From NCBI GenBank assembly GCA_963678705.1, contig CAVMBN010000126.1, forward strand, positions 1-64,000: a stretch of 64,000 nt of DNA. The letters are read 5' to 3'. The first letter of the stretch is position 1. Each line of letters begins with the position of its first letter. The translations under genes were made by a program, and so were the position numbers. Below, piece after piece: positions 1 to 10,788 of this stretch. The notes beneath the pieces were generated by a model. It saw nothing but the letters and a program-made list of their open reading frames with translations. It ran no database searches and was not told the DNA's origin. This DNA is from Panorpa germanica. Lineage: Eukaryota > Arthropoda > Insecta > Mecoptera > Panorpidae.

Positions 1-968
1 GACAATGTCTTGCGATTTAGTTGGATCGCCAACAATAATTGCAGCAACATCATTAACGGTGGGTGCATTGAATCTCCGCACATGTTCACCTGTTGGGGTA
101 CAATCCGCTCTTATGACAAATTTGTGCGTATCCGATGGCATTCGTTTCAATGCTGTTTTGAACATATTAACCACAGCATTATTAGCGTGAAAAAATGCTT
201 GCAACTGTTCAATAATTCGTCTCTTTAACTGTTGTGTTCCCTGTATATTGCACCGCACATTCAGCTGATCCACCATCGACGAAATAAAATATATTTGCAG
301 AAATTGATGCGGTTCATCTGGTGTTGGCACCATTGAACCATGCAAATGATATATTTGTCCTTGTATCTGTAATTGCAAACAATCATTTGTTGAAGAATAC
401 GGTGTAACTTCTGATCGTGTGATGGTGTAGTGTGTGGTGTATATGTAGTTGTTATGTGTTGCAATTCATTGTGTTGGTGTGAGTGATTGGTTATGTGTGT
501 TGTATCTTTTACCTTGCAAGTCGGCATGAAGCCGCCTTCTCGAATGATATTAGCTCCAAAGGAAGTCATACGAAAGCAGTGGAAATGGCTGGAATCGGGA
601 TCACTTTCATCGAACAATGGTTTCAGTGGCTGTGGTGGTGTAAGTAATGGATCCAGTTTGACTTTTCCACTTGAGCAGCACAATCCAGCCGTTTCTCTTT
701 TGAACTTTAACGCATTGCAATATCGGCATATAGTCGTCGTTGGTCCAATATCTAAATTTTCATCATCACTGTAGTTCGCAGTGGGATCATATTGGAATGC
801 CAAGCGATTTTATGATGCCAATGATCTTCGTGTGCTCACGCGTTGTCTCAATCGGGCATTTTCTCTTATTATATTTTGCCTTTCTTCGCTTAAGTTCTGT
901 GAATACACTTGTTGCTGGCTTGCATGTCTTGTGCGGCGGCCGATGTTCGCACGTCGTTCTCTAGGCAT
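1..968 (-). pseudogene. Helitron protein, N-terminal part, intron-containing, broken (copy 1)
   Basis: The minus strand resembles the N-terminal region that precedes the Helitron_like_N and rolling-circle Rep domains in animal Helitrons. The probable start is the ATG at 968-966, giving an MPRERR start and an RRTR motif. The next block carries ICRYCNALKFKRET and GKVKL, then CFRMTSFGANI. A GT-AG intron (512-367, 146 bp, donor GTAAAAG, acceptor TTACAG) joins GFMPTCK to IQGQIYH. Exon 2 continues with HQFLQIYF, MPSDTHKFVIRAD and HVRRFNAPT. A TAA at 812-810 interrupts exon 1, about 53 codons in. The Rep and helicase parts are absent, because the fragment is cut at the junction with the LINE. Family call is from memory of Helitron proteins. 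Confidence 0.8.
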
Positions 969-1299
969 TTTGGACTATGGACAGAGTGGTGAATGTAACC
1001 TGAAATGCACGATCCACATAATTTACACAGTTCAACTTACCACCTTAAAGACAAATGCCTGCTGTTGAAATTGAATAAAAATTTGCACAATACACGTGAT
1101 TGATTTGATGGTTTCCAATTGAAATGTTAGGAAACGAATAACTAATTTTTTTAACTTTTTTTTCACAATTTCACAGTGAACACAATACCGGTTTGTCACA
1201 TGAAATTAACTGAGCAGAGAACAATAAGTAGCTGTCAAACAATGTATCACGCACCGGCGCCATTACTTAAAATATTGGTTTGTATCTATGCTATGTATC

Positions 1300-1690
1300 A
1301 GAGATGGCGCTGTATGTGAAAAAAGATTTTCCCGCTTTTCTGGTAAATTTTTTCCTGAATTCCTGAATTTTCTTTGCTATAAACCTCACGGAGCCCAAGA
1401 CCTTTCCAACGAATGCAAAACCGTGGAAATCGGTTCTTGCGTTCTGGAGTTATAACGTTAGGAAGGAAAACCCGACTTATTTTTATATAGTAGATTTTCA
1501 ATTTTCTAAATTTATGCATTTTTCTAAAATTACGGATTTCTAGGAAATTTAGGAAAAAGCTGAGGACGCCAAAAGTCTTAGAATGTTTTTCTCTGTGAAA
1601 TTGCAAATTTTAAACGAGATGCATAAAGCCGTTTTTGAATCACTACACAGAATTCAATACCAAACGTATAAACAAATAAATAAAAAAAGA
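1300..1690. repeat. Dispersed non-coding repeat (copies at 6210, 11120, 16030 in the other units)
   Basis: This stretch includes an A-rich end (AAATAAATAAAAAAAG) and text of the kind often seen in short insect repeats near a phrase about GGAAATCGG and GGAGTTATAA. Its right half (about 1510-1660) is clearly related to 48230-48400: both contain AAAAGTCTTAGAAT, GAAATTTAG and AAGCCGTTTT(T/C)GA in the same order. It is therefore an interspersed element, not a unique part of the unit. An open frame on its minus strand is not conserved as protein. Confidence 0.6.
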
Positions 1691-1757
1691 AAGAAGAGTT
1701 AAAAGTTTCCTAAAGACCCTTTCCCAACAAATTATTCAACCAACACAATAAACGTAC

Positions 1758-1871
1758 CTGACTCTTAACAGCGGGGTCTCTTACTCCGTATTGGTAGCGA
1801 TTACCAACATATTGTGTGTAAAATTCAGTAGCAATTGTTATAAACACTCCATTTGTTAAATAAACAAGTTT
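1758..1871 (-). other. Exon-like stretch ending in a splice donor (also 6668, 11578, 16488)
   Basis: On the minus strand 38 codons stay open and end in a good donor, CAG|GTACGT. The peptide ends NRYQYGVRDPAVKSQ, which is weakly reminiscent of the YGV.DP...KSQ core of RR-type cuticle proteins, but the usual residues between DP and KSQ are mostly missing. A TGA lies immediately upstream. Copies 1 and 3 read VGN and RDP, copies 2 and 4 read VDN and RDT. The family idea is tentative; it may be chance. Confidence 0.2.
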
Positions 1872-2438
1872 TCACGGAAGCCCTATAGCAGTAACCCCAA
1901 ATGTAACACACCCGTTTTAAATGATGTTGACTCTTACAGGTGACATTGCAATAAGCTCAATGACGCACCAAGCGCTTCCTACGCAATAACAGGAAATTAT
2001 AATCACATGAGAGCGTCCACACTATCTCATGATCGATCAAAATAACAGCACAGGACCGCAGTTGGATTGTGAATGGCCAAGATTGGTGGAAATTTTGAAA
2101 GCGTAAAAGATTTTTTTTTAAATTTAATTCATAATTTACAATCTGTACCAAAAAATATTGATCTAGTATTGACACTTGAGTTTGTCATCACCGATGACGT
2201 ACTCTTTAGCGTAACCAATTATAATAATTCACACAGACATGTGATTTTTTCAAATACATGTACTTCAAATGCAAATTCAAAGCACAAAACACACGAGGTC
2301 GTATACGCTAATATTTTGTGTGTTGAATTGTTTTTAATTTGGAATATGGAATCTTGTCATGTCGAAAGGCTCAGTTTCATACACCGTGTCCGATAATGAA
2401 TATAATCTGTTATAATAGGTTTAACTGCAAGATTATCG

Positions 2439-2564
2439 CGCAAGGAGAAACGTAAATGCTGGATTCGTCCTGATCTACAAAGGAGAAAAGATTATAATGC
2501 AAAAAATAAAACTTATTTAATAAAGGACTATCTTGTCGATGGGGAACTACGGACCGATGGCTAA
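2439..2564 (+). pseudogene. Possible PIF/Harbinger-like fragment (also 7349, 12259, 17169)
   Basis: One frame reads RKEKRKCWIRPDLQRR and continues as YLIKDYLVDGEL to a TAA at 2562. The pattern KR(K/F).W.RP.L.RR followed by an acidic L..EL segment is what the N-terminal region of PIF/Harbinger-related insect proteins looks like. Nothing recognisable follows, so this is at most a 40-codon relic. In copy 4 the tryptophan codon has become CGG (arginine). It could be a chance resemblance. Confidence 0.3.
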
Positions 2565-3850
2565 TTTAACATTATTGTAAGATTGTCCAGTTCATATAGG
2601 AATGCAGGTGTAAACTAACCTTAAACTTATGCTTTAAAAAAATACTGTGTTTGCATTTTTTTTTTCTTTTTAATGACTTCCTCTTTATTTTCACAAATTA
2701 TTGCTCTAGAAATGTTGCTCAAAGCGTTATATTTTTACTTTTTGTGTTCATACTTCATGTCCATGGTATTTCAAAGACATTGATATTGTCTATATTTTTT
2801 TTATAAACGTATAGAAATGTCATTTGCATTTGAAGTAATTCATATTTTACACGGATAATTGCGTTGTTCAAAATGAAGGTAACACAAGTCAAGTTAATAT
2901 GTGTGTTAGAGTGTGTTAGACTTTGCTTTCTCTCTCTCCTTACCACTGTTACCACTCATTACCAACTTAAACTGAAATCCATTTTTACAATTTAAAAATT
3001 CAGAGAATACTTACTCTTGTTCCTATATCTTTGAGCTCCTCATTGTTTCCCTCTTTTTCCCTTTTTCTCTTTTCTTGTCTTATCTATATTTTTAAGTTAT
3101 GTTGCTTATTAACAGATTATTTCTTTTATTAATAAAATTATTTTTTTCTTAATATATGTAATAACTTTAAATAACAATAGTTTTCAAGCTAGTGTCAAAT
3201 AAACTTCTAACTATTTATCTAAATATCGTAATGTAAAAATTTCTTCTTATTATTACTTAGGTGATTCCAGCCAATTGCACTAACTATAACTACTGTGATG
3301 TCACTATCATAATCATTCTTTTTTATTTATGCAAATCTGTATACCAATGTGAACAATTATCTGATTGTAAAAATTGAATTCTTTTAATAAATAAAACAGC
3401 TAAAGAGTTTTTAAATATCACTGCTCCAGAATTGTCTGCATCTTAAGTCATACCACTCCTTTCCATTGCCTTCACTACCATAAAATGTATAAATTTTTAC
3501 TTGGTATATTTTGCAGCATAGTTCAATCTGCTCCTCCATTTATTACATTTTTAGATTTAGATTTCCCGCGTTCCACGCACACCAATCTGATCGAACGTCG
3601 AAACAGAACATTATGTCCAGACGACAACAGACGCACTTTAGTTTTGACAGCTCATTGCACACGTCGATTTAGAATTATAGACAAGTTAATTTGCACCGTA
3701 TTCAGTTAATATTTTACTAAAATAATCCGCAGCATATGAGTATATCTGAAATAAATGTGCACAAAAATATATAGAGTTTTTTTACTCTGGTTTCCCTTCA
3801 GAGCGAATAAATCTTTCGCCTTTTACTAACGATTTCCGTGGAGGGGAGCA
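2565..3850. other. AT-rich filler of the tandem unit; no gene seen
   Basis: Contains T runs, a pyrimidine-rich patch at about 3010-3080 and short non-conserved frames. The patch near 3012 (CTCTTGTTCCTATAT) recurs at about 46203, beside an antisense LINE 3' fragment, so part of this filler is probably more LINE-derived sequence. The stretch 3560-3700 is more GC-rich than its surroundings, but I recognise nothing in it. Confidence 0.5.
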
Positions 3851-4865
3851 CTCAAAAAGGAAAGGGAATATAACGATAAGATAAAAGATAAAAAGAATGA
3901 GTTCAAAACATAGATGGAAAAAGAAATAAAAGAGATAACAACGGAAAGGCAGGCATGGGATTACATAAATAGGGAGAAAAGTCAAAGGAAAAAGCCGAGT
4001 AAGAAAATAAAAATGGAGGAGTGGACGAAACATTTTATGGGAGTACTAGGAGGAAAGAAAAGAAACGAGAGTACAAAGAAGTTGAATAAAGAGAAGGAGA
4101 AAGTAAACGAAATAGAACTAAATGAACTAAAAACACAAACTCAAGGAAAAGAAAGCACCAGGTAGAGATGGACTGAAGAACGAAGCGTGGAAAGTTGGGC
4201 GAGAAATGATAGAGAAAGGATTACTGACAGCGTTGAATAAGATATGGAAAGGAGGAGACCTGCCAGACAGCTGGAGAGAAGGGATAATAACTCCGCTATA
4301 CAAAAAGGGAAATAGACATGAAGTAAAGAACTATAGGGGAATTACCCTATTAAATACAGGGTATAGAATCTATGCAGAAATAGTGAGAGAAAGGTTGGAA
4401 GAAGAGATAAGAGTAAAAGAAATAATACCCAAAACGCAAGCAGGGTACAGAAAGGGGAGAGGAACGTTAGACAACATATACGCACTGAAATATGTAGTAG
4501 AAAGAAAACTAAAGGAAAAAGGATGAAAGATTTTTGCGATGTTCATTGACCTGAAAGCAGCATTCGACATGATAAACAGGGAGAAGTTGTAGGAATATGT
4601 GAGACGGAAAATAATAGATGAGAACATAGTGGAAAGAATTGAAGAAATCTACAAAGAGACAAAGATGCGAATAAGAGTTGGGGGTGAAGAGTCTGAAGAA
4701 TTCTGGGCAGACAAGGGGTGAGGCAAGGTTGTCCTCCGAGCCCCATTTTATTTGCGATGGATGATCGACAGATTGATAACCAGTATGATGATGTATGGAA
4801 CAGAGATATGGGGGTAGAAGGAGCAAGAGAAGTTGGAAAGAATAGAGGAAAGATATATTAAATGG
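3851..4865 (+). pseudogene. LINE ORF2 fragment: pre-RT and RT, decayed (copy 1)
   Basis: Purine-rich sense strand. From about 3851 the frame reads ERQAWDYINREK and EEWTKHFMGVLGG, then after a frameshift near 4150 reads APGRDGL, LPDSWREGIITPLYKKG, NYRGITLLN, QAGYRKGRGTLDNIYAL and FIDLKAAFD. These are reverse-transcriptase motifs of a non-LTR element of the I/Jockey/R1 group. Breaks: TAG at 3911, TGA at 4524, TAG at 4588, and a frameshift at about 4710, just before what should be GVRQGCP. After CCCCATTTTATTT (about 4742-4754) the FADD/YADD region is deleted and the text resumes in the C-terminal part (compare 61870-61965), ending at the Helitron junction. The 5' end is truncated. Confidence 0.85.
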
Positions 4866-5878
4866 ATGTGTCTCGTTTACACGATGCATGATATTGCTTC
4901 TTCGCTGAACGACAATGTCTTGCGATTTAGTTGGATCGCCAACAATAATTGCAGCAACATCATTAACGGTGGGTGCATTGAATCTCCGCACATGTTCACC
5001 TGTTGGGGTACAATCCGCTCTTATGACAAATTTGTGCGTATCCGATGGCATTCGTTTCAATGCTGTTTTGAACATATTAACCACAGCATTATTAGCGTGA
5101 AAAAATGCTTGCAACTGTTCAATAATTCGTCTCTTTAACTGTTGTGTTCCCTGTCTATTGCACCGCACATTCAGCTGATCCACCATCGACGAAATAAAAT
5201 ATATTTGCAGAAATTGATGCGGTTCATCTGGTGTTGGCACCATTGAACCATGCAAATGATATATTTGTCCTTGTATCTGTAATTGCAAACAATCATTTGT
5301 TGAAGAATACGGTGTAACTTCTGATCGTGTGATGGTGTAGTGTGTGGTGTATATGTAGTTGTTATGTGTTGCAATTCATTGTGTTGGTGTGAGTGATTGG
5401 TTATGTGTGTTGTATCTTTTACCTTGCAAGTCGGCATGAAGCCGCCTTCTCGAATGATATTAGCTCCAAAGGAAGTCATACGAAAGCAGTGGAAATGGCT
5501 GGAATCGGGATCACTTTCATCGAACAATGGTTTCAGTGGCTGTGGTGGTGTAAGTAATGGATCCAGTTTGACTTTTCCACTTGAGCAGCACAATCCAGCC
5601 GTTTCTCTTTTGAACTTTAACGCATTGCAATATCGGCATATAGTCGTCGTTGGTCCAATATCTAAATTTTCATCATCACTGTAGTTCGCAGTGGGATCAT
5701 ATTGGAATGCCAAGCGATTTTATGATGCCAATGATCTTCGTGTGCTCACGCGTTGTCTCAATCGGGCATTTTCTCTTATTATATTTTGCCTTTCTTCGCT
5801 TAAGTTCTGTGAATACACTTGTTGCTGGCTTGCATGTCTTGTGCGGCGGCCGATGTTCGCACGTCGTTCTCTAGGCAT
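4866..5878 (-). pseudogene. Helitron N-terminal fragment, copy 2
   Basis: Same gene piece as 1-968, here seen entire up to the junction. Exon 1 is 5878-5423, intron 5422-5277, exon 2 5276-4866. The fragment stops at the codons for HRVNETH, where the minus strand runs straight into antisense LINE. In-frame TAA at 5722-5720. Unlike copies 1, 3 and 4, position 5153 is C, changing an isoleucine to arginine in exon 2. Confidence 0.8.
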
Positions 5879-8800
5879 TTTGGACTATGGACAGAGTGGT
5901 GAATGTAACCTGAAATGCACGATCCACATAATTTACACAGTTCAACTTACCACCTTAAAGACAAATGCCTGCTGTTGAAATTGAATAAAAATTTGCACAA
6001 TACACGTGATTGATTTGATGGTTTCCAATTGAAATGTTAGGAAACGAATAACTAATTTTTTTAACTTTTTTTTCACAATTTCACAGTGAACACAATACCG
6101 GTTTGTCACATGAAATTAACTGAGCAGAGAACAATAAGTAGCTGTCAAACAATGTATCACGCACCGGCGCCATTACTTAAAATATTGGTTTGTATCTATG
6201 CTATGTATCAGAGATGGCGCTGTATGTGAAAAAAGATTTTCCCGCTTTTCTGGTAAATTTTTTCCTGAATTCCTGAATTTTCTTTGCTATAAACCTCACG
6301 GAGCCCAAGACCTTTCCAACGAATGCAAAACCGTGGAAATCGGTTCTTGCGTTCTGGAGTTATAACGTTAGGAAGGAAAACCCGACTTATTTTTATATAG
6401 TAGATTTTCAATTTTCTAAATTTATGCATTTTTCTAAAATTACGGATTTCTAGGAAATTTAGGAAAAAGCTGAGGACGCCAAAAGTCTTAGAATGTTTTT
6501 CTCTGTGAAATTGCAAATTTTAAACGAGATGCATAAAGCCGTTTTTGAATCACTACACAGAATTCAATACCAAACGTATAAACAAATAAATAAAAAAAGA
6601 AAGAAGAGTTAAAAGTTTCCTAAAGACCCTTTCCCAACAAATTATTCAACCAACACAATAAACGTACCTGACTCTTAACAGCGGTGTCTCTTACTCCGTA
6701 TTGGTAGCGATTATCAACATATTGTGTGTAAAATTCAGTAGCAATTGTTATAAACACTCCATTTGTTAAATAAACAAGTTTTCACGGAAGCCCTATAGCA
6801 GTAACCCCAAATGTAACACACCCGTTTTAAATGATGTTGACTCTTACAGGTGACATTGCAATAAGCTCAATGACGCACCAAGCGCTTCCTACGCAATAAC
6901 AGGAAATTATAATCACATGAGAGCGTCCACACTATCTCATGATCGATCAAAATAACAGCACAGGACCGCAGTTGGATTGTGAATGGCCAAGATTGGTGGA
7001 AATTTTGAAAGCGTAAAAGATTTTTTTTTAAATTTAATTCATAATTTACAATCTGTACCAAAAAATATTGATCTAGTATTGACACTTGAGTTTGTCATCA
7101 CCGATGACGTACTCTTTAGCGTAACCAATTATAATAATTCACACAGACATGTGATTTTTTCAAATACATGTACTTCAAATGCAAATTCAAAGCACAAAAC
7201 ACACGAGGTCGTATACGCTAATATTTTGTGTGTTGAATTGTTTTTAATTTGGAATATGGAATCTTGTCATGTCGAAAGGCTCAGTTTCATACACCGTGTC
7301 CGATAATGAATATAATCTGTTATAATAGGTTTAACTGCAAGATTATCGCGCAAGGAGAAACGTAAATGCTGGATTCGTCCTGATCTACAAAGGAGAAAAG
7401 ATTATAATGCAAAAAATAAAACTTATTTAATAAAGGACTATCTTGTCGATGGGGAACTACGGACCGATGGCTAATTTAACATTATTGTAAGATTGTCCAG
7501 TTCATATAGGAATGCAGGTGTAAACTAACCTTAAACTTATGCTTTAAAAAAATACTGTGTTTGCATTTTTTTTTTCTTTTTAATGACTTCCTCTTTATTT
7601 TCACAAATTATTGCTCTAGAAATGTTGCTCAAAGCGTTATATTTTTACTTTTTGTGTTCATACTTCATGTCCATGGTATTTCAAAGACATTGATATTGTC
7701 TATATTTTTTTTATAAACGTATAGAAATGTCATTTGCATTTGAAGTAATTCATATTTTACACGGATAATTGCGTTGTTCAAAATGAAGGTAACACAAGTC
7801 AAGTTAATATGTGTGTTAGAGTGTGTTAGACTTTGCTTTCTCTCTCTCCTTACCACTGTTACCACTCATTACCAACTTAAACTGAAATCCATTTTTACAA
7901 TTTAAAAATTCAGAGAATACTTACTCTTGTTCCTATATCTTTGAGCTCCTCATTGTTTCCCTCTTTTTCCCTTTTTCTCTTTTCTTGTCTTATCTATATT
8001 TTTAAGTTATGTTGCTTATTAACAGATTATTTCTTTTATTAATAAAATTATTTTTTTCTTAATATATGTAATAACTTTAAATAACAATAGTTTTCAAGCT
8101 AGTGTCAAATAAACTTCTAACTATTTATCTAAATATCGTAATGTAAAAATTTCTTCTTATTATTACTTAGGTGATTCCAGCCAATTGCACTAACTATAAC
8201 TACTGTGATGTCACTATCATAATCATTCTTTTTTATTTATGCAAATCTGTATACCAATGTGAACAATTATCTGATTGTAAAAATTGAATTCTTTTAATAA
8301 ATAAAACAGCTAAAGAGTTTTTAAATATCACTGCTCCAGAATTGTCTGCATCTTAAGTCATACCACTCCTTTCCATTGCCTTCACTACCATAAAATGTAT
8401 AAATTTTTACTTGGTATATTTTGCAGCATAGTTCAATCTGCTCCTCCATTTATTACATTTTTAGATTTAGATTTCCCGCGTTCCACGCACACCAATCTGA
8501 TCGAACGTCGAAACAGAACATTATGTCCAGACGACAACAGACGCACTTTAGTTTTGACAGCTCATTGCACACGTCGATTTAGAATTATAGACAAGTTAAT
8601 TTGCACCGTATTCAGTTAATATTTTACTAAAATAATCCGCAGCATATGAGTATATCTGAAATAAATGTGCACAAAAATATATAGAGTTTTTTTACTCTGG
8701 TTTCCCTTCAGAGCGAATAAATCTTTCGCCTTTTACTAACGATTTCCGTGGAGGGGAGCACTCAAAAAGGAAAGGGAATATAACGATAAGATAAAAGATA

Positions 8801-9820
8801 AAAAGAATGAGTTCAAAACATAGATGGAAAAAGAAATAAAAGAGATAACAACGGAAAGGCAGGCATGGGATTACATAAATAGGGAGAAAAGTCAAAGGAA
8901 AAAGCCGAGTAAGAAAATAAAAATGGAGGAGTGGACGAAACATTTTATGGGAGTACTAGGAGGAAAGAAAAGAAACGAGAGTACAAAGAAGTTGAATAAA
9001 GAGAAGGAGAAAGTAAACGAAATAGAACTAAATGAACTAAAAACACAAACTCAAGGAAAAGAAAGCACCAGGTAGAGATGGACTGAAGAACGAAGCGTGG
9101 AAAGTTGGGCGAGAAATGATAGAGAAAGGATTACTGACAGCGTTGAATAAGATATGGAAAGGAGGAGACCTGCCAGACAGCTGGAGAGAAGGGATAATAA
9201 CTCCGCTATACAAAAAGGGAAATAGACATGAAGTAAAGAACTATAGGGGAATTACCCTATTAAATACAGGGTATAGAATCTATGCAGAAATAGTGAGAGA
9301 AAGGTTGGAAGAAGAGATAAGAGTAAAAGAAATAATACCCAAAACGCAAGCAGGGTACAGAAAGGGGAGAGGAACGTTAGACAACATATACGCACTGAAA
9401 TATGTAGTAGAAAGAAAACTAAAGGAAAAAGGATGAAAGATTTTTGCGATGTTCATTGACCTGAAAGCAGCATTCGACATGATAAACAGGGAGAAGTTGT
9501 AGGAATATGTGAGACGGAAAATAATAGATGAGAACATAGTGGAAAGAATTGAAGAAATCTACAAAGAGACAAAGATGCGAATAAGAGTTGGGGGTGAAGA
9601 GTCTGAAGAATTCTGGGCAGACAAGGGGTGAGGCAAGGTTGTCCTCCGAGCCCCATTTTATTTGCGATGGATGATCGACAGATTGATAACCAGTATGATG
9701 ATGTATGGAACAGAGATATGGGGGTAGAAGGAGCAAGAGAAGTTGGAAAGAATAGAGGAAAGATATATTAAATGGATGTGTCTCGTTTACACGATGCATG
9801 ATATTGCTTCTTCGCTGAAC
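4911..9820. repeat. 4,910-bp tandem unit, copy 2
   Basis: Complete unit between two unit starts. Sub-parts: dispersed repeat 6210-6600, exon-like 6668-6781, transposase-like 7349-7474, LINE block 8761-9775. Carries the GGTG/TTAT variant pair at 6685 and 6714, which is shared with copy 4 but not with copies 1 and 3. Confidence 0.95.
8761..9775 (+). pseudogene. LINE ORF2 fragment, copy 2
   Basis: Same block as 3851-4865 with the same frame breaks: TAG 8821, frameshift near 9060, TGA 9434, TAG 9498, frameshift near 9620. I saw no difference from copy 1. Confidence 0.85.
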
Positions 9821-10788
9821 GACAATGTCTTGCGATTTAGTTGGATCGCCAACAATAATTGCAGCAACATCATTAACGGTGGGTGCATTGAATCTCCGCA
9901 CATGTTCACCTGTTGGGGTACAATCCGCTCTTATGACAAATTTGTGCGTATCCGATGGCATTCGTTTCAATGCTGTTTTGAACATATTAACCACAGCATT
10001 ATTAGCGTGAAAAAATGCTTGCAACTGTTCAATAATTCGTCTCTTTAACTGTTGTGTTCCCTGTATATTGCACCGCACATTCAGCTGATCCACCATCGAC
10101 GAAATAAAATATATTTGCAGAAATTGATGCGGTTCATCTGGTGTTGGCACCATTGAACCATGCAAATGATATATTTGTCCTTGTATCTGTAATTGCAAAC
10201 AATCATTTGTTGAAGAATACGGTGTAACTTCTGATCGTGTGATGGTGTAGTGTGTGGTGTATATGTAGTTGTTATGTGTTGCAATTCATTGTGTTGGTGT
10301 GAGTGATTGGTTATGTGTGTTGTATCTTTTACCTTGCAAGTCGGCATGAAGCCGCCTTCTCGAATGATATTAGCTCCAAAGGAAGTCATACGAAAGCAGT
10401 GGAAATGGCTGGAATCGGGATCACTTTCATCGAACAATGGTTTCAGTGGCTGTGGTGGTGTAAGTAATGGATCCAGTTTGACTTTTCCACTTGAGCAGCA
10501 CAATCCAGCCGTTTCTCTTTTGAACTTTAACGCATTGCAATATCGGCATATAGTCGTCGTTGGTCCAATATCTAAATTTTCATCATCACTGTAGTTCGCA
10601 GTGGGATCATATTGGAATGCCAAGCGATTTTATGATGCCAATGATCTTCGTGTGCTCACGCGTTGTCTCAATCGGGCATTTTCTCTTATTATATTTTGCC
10701 TTTCTTCGCTTAAGTTCTGTGAATACACTTGTTGCTGGCTTGCATGTCTTGTGCGGCGGCCGATGTTCGCACGTCGTTCTCTAGGCAT
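9776..10788 (-). pseudogene. Helitron N-terminal fragment, copy 3
   Basis: Exon 1 10788-10333, intron 10332-10187, exon 2 10186-9776. In-frame TAA at 10632-10630. Splice sites and coding text match copies 1 and 2. Confidence 0.8.

Larger units (their letters stand above)
1..4910. repeat. 4,910-bp tandem unit, copy 1 (array continues left)
   Basis: The sequence starting at base 1 restarts at 4911, 9821 and 14731, so the period is exactly 4,910 bp. Contents in order: Helitron gene fragment (minus, to 968) and its upstream sequence with CG-rich words around 1250-1310; a dispersed non-coding repeat (1300-1690); a short exon-like stretch (1758-1871, minus); a transposase-like fragment (2439-2564, plus); about 1.3 kb of AT-rich filler; a LINE block (3851-4865, plus). 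I found only three differences from copy 2 by eye, at 243, 1775 and 1804. Window start is an arbitrary phase; the natural junction is LINE to Helitron at about 4865. Confidence 0.95.

Noticed and set aside
487-774. Plus-strand open frames over the Helitron exon (repeated in each unit)
   Set aside because: Antisense shadows of the Helitron coding strand; the minus strand has the recognisable motifs and splice sites.
1000-1040. Possible 5'-UTR intron upstream of the Helitron ATG (GTAAGT...TTTCAG on the minus strand)
   Set aside because: Only 41 bp, below the usual minimum insect intron length, so probably chance.
1298-1606. Minus-strand 102-codon frame, repeated in each unit and resembling 48091-48462
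   Set aside because: Both lie in a dispersed non-coding repeat; the similarity is at DNA level and the frame is not preserved.
2073-2396. 107-codon plus-strand frame in each tandem unit
   Set aside because: No recognisable motif, AT-rich low-complexity composition, and no splice or start context; left as filler.
4509-4863. C-terminal half of a 259-codon minus-strand frame fused to the Helitron exon
   Set aside because: It is antisense of the LINE RT block beyond the junction; the fusion has no protein meaning.
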